From Skeletonema tropicum (lineage: Eukaryota; Bacillariophyta; Thalassiosirophyceae; Thalassiosirales; Thalassiosiraceae), in the NCBI GenBank assembly GCA_037178625.1, contig CM074136.1:310001-374000 (forward strand): a DNA stretch of 64,000 bases, read 5' to 3'. Positions 20,330-30,537 of this stretch are shown in pieces. How positions within the stretch are numbered: the first letter of the stretch is position 1; each line of letters begins with the position of its first letter. The notes beneath the pieces were generated by a model. That model made no database searches. It saw only the letters and a list, made by a program, of their open reading frames with translations, and had not been told where the DNA came from. A program made the translations under genes and the position numbers.

Positions 20330-23300
20330 ATGAACGAATTAGACGAATTAGACGAATTGGAATTAGAAGAATATTGCGAATCTGAGTTGCTTTCAGAGGA
20401 AGGCCTGCGCGAATTATTTGAACGACTTGAATTGACGCCCAGTAATCATCGTGAGGGGTGTTATTATCAATTCTTCTATGATGCATGTCGCAATGAAAGA
20501 GTCAACGAGGGAATAATTCGATTGATTCTCGAGTATTTTCCTGGCGTGGCAAGAGCTAATTTTGAAGGGTGGACGCCGCTCCACGCTGCATGCGACAGCA
20601 AAGGTATGACACTCAACATCATTAAACTCCTCATCGATGAATATCCCGACTCTGTTCGCAGTGTATACGACATGGACGGTTACATGCCTTTACACTATTT
20701 ATGCAAGAACGATGGATTGGATGAAGCAACAGCAATCCAAATTTTGAAACTGCTCATCAGCAAGCACCCTGAAGCAGTCCAACATGTTGATCATGACGAC
20801 TGTCTTCCGATCCATATTGCTGCGAGATGGTCAAAACCTCCTAACTTTTGCCGCGTACTAATCGAAGCCTATCCTGGATCTGAGCGAATAGCCAATGATA
20901 ATGGCGAGCTGCCTCTCCATCGTGCATGTATGAGTCATAATGTTGCAAAAGTGAAATATTTCTACAAACTCTACCCCGATGCCATCAATCACGCAACTGA
21001 TCATGGAAAATCTCCGATTTACTGCGTAATAAGCAGTTTTGATCGCAGCGATAACCCAACTGGTGCTGTGGATATTGTGAAATTCCTCTTGGATTGCGAT
21101 CCCAATGTGAAGTTGCAGATTTTGGGAGGAGCAGTGCTTCATTTTGCTTGTCAGCTGAAGTGTAATGATTCGAATATTGAGGCTGCTCTCGAAATCATCC
21201 AGTTAATTTACGATGAATATCCTGAATCCATAAGTGTTGAAGATAGTGGCGGTCGCTTGCCTCTTCACCATTGCTGTAAAGTCGGTGGTCAGTACGAAAG
21301 AGGTGCATTGCATATTCTGAGACTGCTCCTGGAGAAGCATCCTGAAGGAGTCCGCCATGCTGATCGCCAAGGCCGTCTCCCAATTCACTATGCGGCCGGG
21401 TCTAGATCTCCTGAATTTTGCCGTGTGCTCATCGAAGCGAATCCTGGATCCCAGCGGATAGCTGATGCCAACGGTTTGCTGCCTCTCCATGTTGCATGTC
21501 GTTACAACACCGTTGCCACAGTCAAATGCTTGCACAAACTCTACCCAGATGCCATCAATCACGCAACAACAGATGGACATTATCCGATTCACTACGCAAT
21601 GGAACCTGTCGGCGACAGAAACAAATTGACTGGTGCTGTGGACATTGTGCAATATCTGCTAGATTGTGATCCAAATGTGAAATTTCAGAAGTTTAAAGGA
21701 AAATCTCTGCTTCATTTTGCTTGTCAGCTGAAGTGTAATGATTCGAATATTGAGGCTGCTCTCGAAATCATCCAGTTAATTTACGATGAATATCCTGAAT
21801 CCATAAGTGTTGAAGATAGTGGCGGTCACTTGCCTCTTCACCATTGCTGTAAAGTCGGTGGTCAGTACGAAAGAGGTGCATTGCATATTCTGAGACTGCT
21901 CCTGGAGAAGGATCCTGAAGGAGTCCGCCATGCTGATCGCCAAGGCCGTCTCCCAATTCACTATGCGGCCGGGTCTAGATCTCCTGAATTTTGCCGTGTG
22001 CTCATCGAAGCGAATCCTGGATCCCAGCGGATAGCTGATGCCAACGGTTTGCTGCCTCTCCATGTTGCATGTCGTTACAACACCGTTGCCACAGTCAAAT
22101 GCTTGCACAAACTCTACCCAGATGCCATCAATCACGCAACAACAGATGGACATTATCCGATTCACTACGCAATGGAACCTGTCGGCGACAGAAACAAATT
22201 GACTGGTGCTGTGGACATTGTGCAATATCTGCTAGATTGTGATCCAAATGTGAAATTTCAGAAGTTTAAAGGAAAATCTCTGCTTCATTTTGCTTGTCAG
22301 CTGAAGTGTAATGATTCGAATATTGAGGCTGCTCTCGAAATCATCCAGTTAATTTACGATGAATATCCTGAATCCATAAGTGTTGAAGATAGTGGCGGTC
22401 ACTTGCCTCTTCACCATTGCTGTAAAGTCGGTGGTCAGTACGAAAGAGGTGCATTGCATATTCTGAGACTGCTCCTGGAGAAGGATCCTGAAGGAGTCCG
22501 CCATGCTGATCGCCAAGGCCGTCTCCCAATTCACTATGCGGCCGGGTCTAGATCTCCTGAATTTTGCCGTGTGCTCATCGAAGCGAATCCTGGATCCCAG
22601 CGGATAGCTGATGCCAACGGTTTGCTGCCTCTCCATGTTGCATGTCGTTACAACACCGTTGCCACAGTCAAATGCTTGCACAAACTCTACCCAGATGCCA
22701 TCAATCACGCAACAACAGATGGACATTATCCGATTCACTACGCAATGGAACCTGTCGGCGACAGAAACAAATTGACTGGTGCTGTGGACATTGTGCAATA
22801 TCTGCTAGATTGTGATCCAAATGTGAAATTTCAGAAGTTTAAAGGAAAATCTCTGCTTCATTTTGCTTGTCAGCTGAAGTGTAATGATTCGAATATTGAG
22901 GCTGCTCTCGAAATCATCCAGTTAATTTACGATGAATATCCTGAATCCATAAGTGTTGAAGATAGTGGCGGTCACTTGCCTCTTCACCATTGCTGTAAAG
23001 TCGGTGGTCAGTACGAAAGAGGTGCATTGCATATTCTGAGACTGCTCCTGGAGAAGCATCCTGAAGGAGTCCGCCATGCTGATCGCCAAGGCCGTCTCCC
23101 AATTCACTATGCGGCCGGGTCTAGATCTCCTGAATTTTGCCGTGTGCTCATCGAAGCGAATCCTGGATCCCAGCGGATAGCTGATGCCAACGGTTTGCTG
23201 CCTCTCCATGTTGCATGTCGTTACAACACCGTTGCCACAGTCAAATGCTTGCACAAACTCTACCCAGATGCCATCAATCACGCAACAACAGATGGACATT

Positions 23301-24736
23301 ATCCGATTCACTACGCAATGGAACCTGTCGGCGACAGAAACAAATTGACTGGTGCTGTGGACATTGTGCAATATCTGCTAGATTGTGATCCAAATGTGAA
23401 ATTTCAGAAGTTTAAAGGAAAATCTCTGCTTCATTTTGCTTGTCAGCTGAAGTGTAATGATTCGAATATTGAGGCTGCTCTCGAAATCATCCAGTTAATT
23501 TACGATGAATATCCTGAATCCATAAGTGTTGAAGATAGTGGCGGTCGCTTGCCTCTTCACCATTGCTGTAAAGTCGGTGGTCAGTACGAAAGAGGTGCAT
23601 TGCATATTCTGAGACTGCTCCTGGAGAAGCATCCTGAAGGAGTCCGCCATGCTGATCGCCAAGGCCGTCTCCCAATTCACTATGTGGCCGGGTCTAGATC
23701 TCCTGAATTTTGCCGTGTGCTAATCGAAGCGAATCCTGGATCCCAGCGGATAGCTGATGCCAACGGTTTGCTGCCTCTCCATGTTGCATGTCGTTACAAT
23801 TCCTTTGCAGCGGTAGAATATTTCTACAAACTCTACCCCGATGCCATCAATCACACAACAACAAAGGGATGTTATCCGATTCACTACGCAATGAAACGTG
23901 TCGGCAATAGAACCAAATTGACTGGAGTCGTGGAAATTGTGCAATATCTGCTAGATTGTGATCCAAATGTGAAATTTCAGAAATTTGAAGGAGCATCTCT
24001 GCTTCATAATGCTTGTCTTCTGACAGGTCATCCGGGGTTCAATGATTCATGCATTGATACTGTGCTAGCAATTATCAAGACAGTTTACGACGCACACCCC
24101 GAAGCTATCAAAGATAAACGATTTGTGCGAGACACGCGACGCTATCACCAACAAGCACGATCATTCATCATCAGCGAGTTAGTCTATGCTCGTCAAGCCA
24201 AAGATCGAAGTCTCATGACAACATCCGATGACAATGGACGTCTCCCACTTCACACTGCACTTCAAAATAATGTCAGGCTTGGCTCAATCAAACTGCTCGT
24301 AAAAGGCAATCCCAATGCTGTACAGTCTCCTGATAGTAGCGGTGCGCTACCCGTGCACATCGCATGTCAGCATCATGACTCTGCTAGCGTTGTTAAGTAC
24401 TTGGTGGAACTAAATACATCGGCTCTCGAAGCTGTAGATAGGGAAGGGAACACAGCCCTCCACTATGCTTGCCGTGGTGCTAGGCATGAAATCATAGCTC
24501 TTCTCTTGGATGAATTCGGTGCTGTATCCGTATCGAAACGGAATGCTGACAAGAAGCTTCCTTTCGATGTTCTATGGGAAAGCGATGCCAATAGGGAACG
24601 TGTAGAATACACGGAGAGCGTGTATCGTCTTTTGAGGGCATACCCTGAGATGATGATGGGCGTTGATGTGAAAGTGCAATCTGCTCCAGCTTCCAGTTCG
24701 ACTCTGACTGGAAGGAAGAGAAAGTTGGGCGATTAG
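20330..24736 (+). CDS. Giant ANK-family protein with five 191-residue internal repeats
   Basis: 1468 residues, the longest and best preserved member. It begins MNELDELDELELEEYC with a short LDE tandem, then the leader LSEEGLRELFERLELTP (residues 24-40). ANK motifs (PLHAAC, MPLHYLC, LPIHIAA, LPLHRAC) lead into a block of about 190 residues repeated 4.65 times at exactly 573 bp (21135-23799). Each unit has five motifs (LLHFAC, LPLHHCC, LPIHYAA, LPLHVAC, YPIHYAM). The copies differ at only a few codons, such as GG(R/H)LPLHH and LLLEK(H/D)PEG. The C-terminal module is standard (RLPLHTALQNN, LPVHIACQH, TALHYACRGA, KLPFDVLWES) with tail GRKRKLGD. ANK repeats form protein-binding solenoids; partner, location and role are unknown. 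No signal peptide or membrane segment was seen. Confidence 0.9.
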   Translation: MNELDELDELELEEYCESELLSEEGLRELFERLELTPSNHREGCYYQFFYDACRNERVNEGIIRLILEYFPGVARANFEGWTPLHAACDSKGMTLNIIKLLIDEYPDSVRSVYDMDGYMPLHYLCKNDGLDEATAIQILKLLISKHPEAVQHVDHDDCLPIHIAARWSKPPNFCRVLIEAYPGSERIANDNGELPLHRACMSHNVAKVKYFYKLYPDAINHATDHGKSPIYCVISSFDRSDNPTGAVDIVKFLLDCDPNVKLQILGGAVLHFACQLKCNDSNIEAALEIIQLIYDEYPESISVEDSGGRLPLHHCCKVGGQYERGALHILRLLLEKHPEGVRHADRQGRLPIHYAAGSRSPEFCRVLIEANPGSQRIADANGLLPLHVACRYNTVATVKCLHKLYPDAINHATTDGHYPIHYAMEPVGDRNKLTGAVDIVQYLLDCDPNVKFQKFKGKSLLHFACQLKCNDSNIEAALEIIQLIYDEYPESISVEDSGGHLPLHHCCKVGGQYERGALHILRLLLEKDPEGVRHADRQGRLPIHYAAGSRSPEFCRVLIEANPGSQRIADANGLLPLHVACRYNTVATVKCLHKLYPDAINHATTDGHYPIHYAMEPVGDRNKLTGAVDIVQYLLDCDPNVKFQKFKGKSLLHFACQLKCNDSNIEAALEIIQLIYDEYPESISVEDSGGHLPLHHCCKVGGQYERGALHILRLLLEKDPEGVRHADRQGRLPIHYAAGSRSPEFCRVLIEANPGSQRIADANGLLPLHVACRYNTVATVKCLHKLYPDAINHATTDGHYPIHYAMEPVGDRNKLTGAVDIVQYLLDCDPNVKFQKFKGKSLLHFACQLKCNDSNIEAALEIIQLIYDEYPESISVEDSGGHLPLHHCCKVGGQYERGALHILRLLLEKHPEGVRHADRQGRLPIHYAAGSRSPEFCRVLIEANPGSQRIADANGLLPLHVACRYNTVATVKCLHKLYPDAINHATTDGHYPIHYAMEPVGDRNKLTGAVDIVQYLLDCDPNVKFQKFKGKSLLHFACQLKCNDSNIEAALEIIQLIYDEYPESISVEDSGGRLPLHHCCKVGGQYERGALHILRLLLEKHPEGVRHADRQGRLPIHYVAGSRSPEFCRVLIEANPGSQRIADANGLLPLHVACRYNSFAAVEYFYKLYPDAINHTTTKGCYPIHYAMKRVGNRTKLTGVVEIVQYLLDCDPNVKFQKFEGASLLHNACLLTGHPGFNDSCIDTVLAIIKTVYDAHPEAIKDKRFVRDTRRYHQQARSFIISELVYARQAKDRSLMTTSDDNGRLPLHTALQNNVRLGSIKLLVKGNPNAVQSPDSSGALPVHIACQHHDSASVVKYLVELNTSALEAVDREGNTALHYACRGARHEIIALLLDEFGAVSVSKRNADKKLPFDVLWESDANRERVEYTESVYRLLRAYPEMMMGVDVKVQSAPASSSTLTGRKRKLGD
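21135..23799 (+). repeat. 573-bp in-frame tandem repeat array
   Basis: 4.65 copies of a 573-bp unit. The motif CAGCTGAAGTGTAATGATTC recurs at about 21153, 21726, 22299, 22872 and 23445. Differences between copies are single bases, with the set (R,H), (H,D), (H,D), (H,H), (R,H) at the two main variable codons, and GCG to GTG (Ala to Val) in the last. The pattern points to very recent unequal crossing-over or gene conversion. The gene at 28334 carries one divergent copy of the same unit. Confidence 0.95.
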
Positions 24737-25045
24737 TAGCCCTTTCTTTCCATCCACTCACTGCAGTGCAATAAGCAAGTAAATATATAATGATCTTTTA
24801 TGTTACAAACGCAGTCTTGGTCTTCATTGTATGTACTCATGATTGTACAATAATTGGTCTTTAGTTGCTATATACCCAGAAGACTTTCTACTGGAAGGAG
24901 CCTCATTGCTGTGACGGAGGACGACGAGGGGACGCTGGTCTCAACTGAGCCGATCCTCTCATTCGATCTTTTGGGATCGTGCTACCTCATCATAGACGTT
25001 TGGGTCCAGCATGAGTGTGTAGATAATATCATGTCCACCATACTT
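24737..25045 (+). repeat. Post-gene dispersed block, copy 1
   Basis: About 150 bases (24895-25045) containing CTCATTGCTGTGACGGAGGA, CTCAACTGAGCCGATC, CGATCTTTTGGGATCG and a TTCAGTAC-type start. Related copies are at 30305-30435 and 33885-34045. Each sits just downstream of an ANK gene or fragment on the + strand. Non-coding. Confidence 0.6.
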
Positions 25046-25049
25046 AGGC

Positions 25050-25297
25050 CTTCATTATGCATGCCGTGGTGCAAAGTATGACACCGTAGCGCTCCTTTTG
25101 GATAAATTTGATGCTGTATCCGTATCAAAACGGAATGTTGACGAGAAGCTTCCTATCGATCTTTTATGGGAAAGCAATGAGGTCCTTGATAGGGATGGTG
25201 TTGCATATACTGAGAGCGTGTATTGGTTTGTTAGGGCATATCCTGAGACGACTATTGTACAGGTGCAATCTGCACAGCTTCATGTCCGAGTCTGACT
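25050..25297 (+). pseudogene. ANK-family C-terminal fragment
   Basis: Starts abruptly inside an ANK motif (LHYACRGAKYDTVALLLDKF in two frames), then DAVSVSKRNVDEKLPIDLLW, VAYTESVYWFVRAYPETTI, and a worn tail that ends in VRV instead of GKKRKLG because of a shift or stop. The nearest relative is the C-terminus of the gene at 28334-30109, including the QSAQLHV wording. No leader is present. Confidence 0.7.
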
Positions 25298-25714
25298 GGA
25301 AAGAATACATAGAATGTTGGGCCATTATTAGCCTTTCGTGTCCCTTACAGCACATTGCACAAGCAAGGAATAACGATCTCTAACGCTACAAAAGCAGACT
25401 AGCTCTGCATTGTGCTCGAGTCTGAATCCAAATGATGCATAAGTAGATAGAAAGTTTATCAAATTGGATATTAGCCTTGGCTCTTCTCTTCGTACTGCTA
25501 TTACTACCTAGAGATCTCATTTGACGGCGCTTAGCGCTTGGTGTTATATCTTGCCCTCCTTTCTGGTAGCCCGGTGTCGGATCTGATGTGTTGTTGCATG
25601 TCAAAATGCTGTTGATTCTTCTCTTCATTCAGGGATGTCGGTCGGCCAGGAGCCGGAGTGCACGCAAGTGCTTGGTGCTATCGTATCGTAGCAGGGTAAC
25701 AACATCATCATGGG

Positions 25715-25943
25715 TGGAGAATGGAGACGCGTGTTGTATCTTTGAGGGTGCCTACCTTACTACTGATTCCTATGTAAGCTCCCGCTATTTTCTACGACGA
25801 TCAAGATATTCGGCGATACTGCTGTACTGCTCCATCCTCGCTCCTCGCTCCTCGCTCTTGGCTCTTGCTTTGCTGTGGTTCCCGGTTCCCTCCCTCTGAC
25901 CACGGGCTCTACTACTCTATCAATTACTTCTCTGCCATCCATC
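25715..25943 (+). promoter_or_regulatory. Conserved ANK-family upstream block
   Basis: Contains GTTGTATCTTTGAGGGTGCC, then GATTCCTATGTAAGCTCCCG and CTATTTTCTACGACGATC, as upstream of the genes at 9922 and 61195. It ends in ACTTCTCTGCCATCCATC directly before the ATG at 25944. A decayed piece of the dispersed ANK-flanking repeat (TTTCTGGTAGCC, TGATGTGTTGTTGCATG) lies just before it at 25545-25660. Confidence 0.5.
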
Positions 25944-27425
25944 ATGAGCGCTGGCGACGATAACAATATCGCAGTAGCGGTCACGGAAGAGCTGATCGAA
26001 TTTTGCCAATCCGACTCGCTTTCTGGGGATGGCCTGCGTGAAATTATTGAGCGACATGGATTGACGCCCAGTAATAATTCGATCATCAGAGATGATTACT
26101 TCCTCTTTGATGCGTGCGGCAATGTAAGAGTCGACGAGGAAGTAATTCGATTCCTCATCGAATATTTTCCTGATGCTGCCGCTGCTACTGATGAGGATGG
26201 GTGGATGCCGCTGCATGCTGCATGCGCCAACAAAAGTGTGACACTCAACATAATTCAACTCCTTGTCGAAGCAGCTCCCGAATCGGTTCGCAGTGTTAAC
26301 AATGACGGATGGATGCCTTTGCACCATTTATGTGGTAACAAAAGTATTGACGAAACAGCCGCGGTGGAAATTGTAGAACTGTTTATCGAGAAGCACCCTG
26401 AAGCAGCCCGACATGCCGATAATGATGGCTATCTTCCAATTCACATTGCTGCGAGTGAGATAAAATCATATGAATTTTGCCGTGTGTTAATCGAAGCGTA
26501 TCCTGGATCTGAGCGAATAGCTAATGCCAATGGTAGGCTGCCTCTCCATTTTGCATGTCGTTGCAATATCGATGCCACTATCAAGTACTTGCACAAACTC
26601 TACCCCGATGCCATCAATCATTCTGACACAGGTGGATATTATCCGATTCACTGCGCAATTCTAGGCATGTCCATGCGACGAAACCCAGAAACTGCCATCG
26701 GAACCGTGCAATGCCTGTTGGATTGCGATCCCAATGTGATATTTCAGAAGTGTGGAGGAAGGTCTCTTCTTCGTTTTGCTTGCCGGGGGAATTACAATAA
26801 TTCAAACATCGACGCTGCTCTTGAAATCATCAAGGTAATTTATGATGCAAACCCAGAAGCCATTGAAGACAATAGAATTGCGTTCAATATCCAACGCTAT
26901 CATCAAAAAGTGCAAGCATTTATTAACTCACATTTAGTCTATGCTCGTCAAGCTAGAGACCTCCGCCTGATGATGACACCTGATATGAATGGAAGACTCC
27001 CACTGCACACAGCGCTTCAGAACAATGTCAGGCTTGGCTCAATCAAACTGCTGGTGAAAGGCAATCCTTCTGCGATTAGAAATATCGATGATAGCGGTGC
27101 ATTACCCCTGCATATTGCGTGTCAGCATCATGAATCCATTAGCGTTGTCAAGTACCTGGTTAGCCTTGCAGATATCACACTTGATGCAATTGATAGGCAA
27201 GGGAACACCGCCCTTCATTATGCTTGCCGTGGTGCTAGACATGGAATTATTGCGATGTTGCTGGAAACATATGATGCTGTTTCAGTATCGAAACGAAATG
27301 TTCACAAAAAGCTTCCCATCGACCTTCTTTGGGAAAGTGATGCAGTGGAAGAAAGGGAGAGCGTCGAATACATCGCAAGTGTCTTTAGGCTCCTGAAGGC
27401 TTATCCCGAGACGATTATGAACTGA
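25944..27425 (+). CDS. ANK-family protein, intact but lacking the basic tail
   Basis: 493 residues from the ATG at 25944, chosen because MSAGDDNNIAVAVTEEL matches other family starts (the frame is open further upstream but lies in the promoter block). Leader LSGDGLREIIERHGLTP is at residues 32-48. ANK motifs: MPLHAACANKS, MPLHHLCGNKS, LPIHIAASE, LPLHFACRCN, YPIHCAI, LLRFACRGN, RLPLHTALQNN, LPLHIACQH, TALHYACRGA, LPIDLLWES. It ends ...YPETIMN with a TGA at 27423, about 25 residues before the expected GKKRKLGDD; no tail is found after the stop, so the end was lost rather than shifted. Otherwise complete and likely expressible. Confidence 0.85.
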   Translation: MSAGDDNNIAVAVTEELIEFCQSDSLSGDGLREIIERHGLTPSNNSIIRDDYFLFDACGNVRVDEEVIRFLIEYFPDAAAATDEDGWMPLHAACANKSVTLNIIQLLVEAAPESVRSVNNDGWMPLHHLCGNKSIDETAAVEIVELFIEKHPEAARHADNDGYLPIHIAASEIKSYEFCRVLIEAYPGSERIANANGRLPLHFACRCNIDATIKYLHKLYPDAINHSDTGGYYPIHCAILGMSMRRNPETAIGTVQCLLDCDPNVIFQKCGGRSLLRFACRGNYNNSNIDAALEIIKVIYDANPEAIEDNRIAFNIQRYHQKVQAFINSHLVYARQARDLRLMMTPDMNGRLPLHTALQNNVRLGSIKLLVKGNPSAIRNIDDSGALPLHIACQHHESISVVKYLVSLADITLDAIDRQGNTALHYACRGARHGIIAMLLETYDAVSVSKRNVHKKLPIDLLWESDAVEERESVEYIASVFRLLKAYPETIMN

Positions 27426-27429
27426 AATG

Positions 27430-28330
27430 CAATACAACAAGCCAAGACGGGTGGCTCTTCAGCTGAGAATTTCACTTCTTATTTCTGATAGCAAGCGTAT
27501 TATGATATCTTTTTCTTGTGTAAATGTATTTATTGACTTGATTACCCTCTATGGCACCAGACTTCACATATTCCTTCAATCTCAATCCATCATCAACCTT
27601 CAGGAAAGGTCCGAACGACACTGTTTACAGTCTCCACCTACTGCTATTGCTGACTCCTCGCCTACATATATTTGGGTTTATGTTGAATCGCCGATAGTCA
27701 GCAGGGACATGAGGCCAACTAGTTTGAGTCCAACTGCCTCGTTGGATCATTCCAGCAGATAATGCAATGTTCTAGAGAAGGCTTAGATCTTGGCTCATAT
27801 TCACGTCGCTACACGCATAAAATGTGTCGCAATACAGCTAGCTCTACGCTCAATTGGCCTTCATCAGGACGCATACGAGACTGTAACATCGTCGCTACAA
27901 GTGTAGTTTGCATGAGCCGTGTATATGTCCTGTCTCACTATTGTTGCCAACTATAATGCACCACACTGAGCTAGCACGTTGCCCAAATCGATCTATAGGG
28001 TTGCTGTATACACTACAGATGGCATATCCGAGGTTAGAGTTGTTATGTTGTCTTTATGCATGCATAGAAGAGGTTTGATGACGAAAACGTTCACAAGCAC
28101 AAATGTATCACAAATATAGTCAAAATATGTGTTTTGAAGAGGGCATTGGGCTTGACAAAGATTGAGTAGCATATTGATATACGAGCTACAGATGACATAC
28201 CCGAGGTTGGAGTTGATATGTCGTCCACATGGATGCATAGAAGAGGCCTTTATTAAAGGTCAACTTCCAAGTCCAAGCATCTTCAATCCTTCCTTATCCA
28301 AGGCAAATAACTCAGAGCCTTTGATGCTGT
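27430..28330. other. Region with a 60-bp direct repeat, no clear gene
   Basis: Two related stretches, about 28003-28075 and 28170-28243, share CTACAGATG(G/A)CATA, CGAGGTT(A/G)GAGTTG and ATGCATAGAAGAGG. Frames of 60-110 codons are present, but no family is recognised. It may be worn retroelement sequence. The ANK frame begins abruptly at its right edge. Confidence 0.4.
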
Positions 28331-30109
28331 TGGATGCCCCTACACTGCTTATGCTACAACAATAAATTGGATGAAACAGCATCAATCCGAATTTTGAAAC
28401 TCCTGATCGAGAAGTATCCCGAAGCAGTCAGACGTGCCGCCGGTCACGGCTGTCTCCCAATTCACCTTGCTGCGATGACAACATCTCCTAAATTTTGCCA
28501 ATTGCTAATCGAAGCATATCCCGAATCTGAGCGAATAGTCGATGCTCATGGGACAATGCCTCTCCATCTTGCATGCACAAACAACACAGTTGACACAGTT
28601 CAATATTTGTACAAACTCTACCCCGATGCCATCAATCACTTAACAACTCTTGGTAATTTCCCAATTCACTGTGCAATAAGCAGTATTGAACGCAGCGACA
28701 ACCCAGCTGTTGCTGTGGAGATTGTGAAATTTCTCTTGGATTGTGATCCTGATGTGAAGGATCAGAAGCGTCGAGGAGAGTCTCTGCTTCATTGTGCTTG
28801 TCAGCTGAAGTGTAATGATTCGAATATTGAGGCTGCTCTCAGAATCATCCAGGTAATTTATGATGAATATCCTGAATCCATACGTATAGAAGACAGTGGC
28901 GGTCAGTTGCCTCTTCACTATTGTTGCGGAGGCGATGCGTATGAAAGTGGTGCTTTGAAAACGTTGAAGCTGCTCATCGAGAAGTATCCTGAAGGAGTCC
29001 GCCATGCTGATCGCCAAGGCCGTCTCCCAATTCACTATGCGGCCGGGTCTAGATCTCCTGAATTTTGCCGCGAGTTAATCGAAGCGTATCCTGGATCTGA
29101 GCAAATAAGTAGTCTCGGTGGTGCCCTACCTCTGCATTTTGCATGTCGTTACAACACCGTTGCCACAGTCAAATGCTTGCACAAACTCTACCCAGATGCA
29201 GTGAATCTAATAGGAACAAATGGACATTATCCGATTCACTTCGCCATCACAGGTGTAAACGCAACTAGTCTTTCCACGACCAGAAACAAATCAAACGGTG
29301 CTTTGGACATTGTGCAATACCTGCTGGATTGTGATCCCAATGTGAAATTTCAGGACTATCGAGGAGAATCTCTTCTTCATTTTACTTGTCTCCTGACAAG
29401 TCGTCAGGAGTTCAACGATTCAAACATCAATACTGCACTAGAAATTATCAAGACATTGTATGACGCACACCCAGAAGCTATTGAAGATGAAGTATTCGCG
29501 CGAATCATTCGACACTATCATGTGCAAGTACAAGCATTCATCAACAGCGAGTTACGCTATGCTCGTCAAGCCAAAGATTACCGCCTGATGATGACACCTG
29601 ATGACAATGGACGTCTTCCTTTGCACGCAGCACTTCAGGACAATGTCAGGCTTGGCTCAATCAAACTGCTCGTAAAAGGCAATCCTTCTGCGATAAGAAG
29701 TTTCGACGAAGGAGGAGTGATACCTCTGCACGTGGCATGTGAACATCATGATTCCGCTAGCGTTGTGGGGTACATGATTAGCCTCTCTGGTATCACACTT
29801 GATACAACTGATAGGCAAGGGAATACCGCCCTTCATTACGCTTGCCGTGGTGCAAAGTATGACACCGTAGCACTTCTACTGGATAAATTTGATGCTGTAT
29901 CCGTATCGAAGCGGAATGTTGACGGGAAGCTCCCTATTGATCTTCTATGGGAAAGCAATGCTGATAGGGAAAGTCAAGAATACACGGAGAACGTGTATCG
30001 TCTTCTGAGGGCATATCCTGAGACGACTATGCTCATTGGTCTGAGGTGCAATCTGCACAGCTTCGTGTCCGAGTCTGACTGGATAGAAGAGAATGTTGGG
30101 CCATCCTAG
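28328..30109 (+). pseudogene. ANK-family gene, N-terminally truncated, altered C-terminus
   Basis: Starts in the middle of an ANK motif (GWMPLHCLC with its ATG at 28334), so the leader and first motif are missing; unrelated sequence abuts it. The frame is open for 591 codons: LPIHLAAM, MPLHLACTNN, FPIHCAI, LLHCACQLKCND (a divergent copy of the 573-bp unit of the giant gene), LPLHYCCGGD, LPIHYAAGSRS, LPLHFACRYN, YPIHFAI, LLHFTC, LPLHAALQDN, IPLHVACEH, TALHYACRGA, KLPIDLLWES. The last 20 residues (LRCNLHSFVSESDWIEENV) come from the wrong frame, so the basic tail is shifted out. An internal start is possible, but the product would lack the leader. Confidence 0.75.
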
Positions 30110-30304
30110 CTTGGCTCACAGTGCAACAAGTTCATAAGGATCTCTAATGCTACAAACGCAGCCTTGCTCTACATTGTGCCCGAGTCTAGATCCAAAGGAC
30201 AGACACATAAAGTGAATGAAAGTTTATTAAATTGGATATTAGCCCTGGCTCTTCTCCTCGATAGTGCTAATACTACCTAGAGATCTCATAATGACGCCAA
30301 TGTA

Positions 30305-30435
30305 GCTCTCTAATCGTCACCTTGGAGGAGGACGTCCATCGATCTTTTGGGATCGTTATGTTACCTCGTCATAGGTTCAGATATTAGTGTGTAGATAATA
30401 TTTATCGTGGACATGAACAACGCCGAGATGTGCTT
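30305..30435 (+). repeat. Post-gene dispersed block, copy 2
   Basis: Related to 24895-25045 and 33885-34045: GAGGACG, CGATCTTTTGGGATCG, TTACCTCGTCATAG, TAGTGTGTAGATAATAT. Non-coding. Confidence 0.5.
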
Positions 30436-30537
30436 CAAAAGTACCGTCAACCACCGTACGCACACACGACGTGTGGGGCTTGCCAACTACCGCACCTACC
30501 AACGAACCCACAACAAAATAATCCTTATCACAAATAA

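Noticed and set aside
21135..23799. Could the regular array be a CRISPR or satellite?
   Set aside because: The unit is 573 bp, in frame and wholly coding for ankyrin motifs; there are no spacers.
21203..23944. 149- and 62-residue - strand frames repeated every 573 bp
   Set aside because: They are antisense shadows of the repeated ankyrin coding sequence; spacing equals the repeat length and no domain is present.
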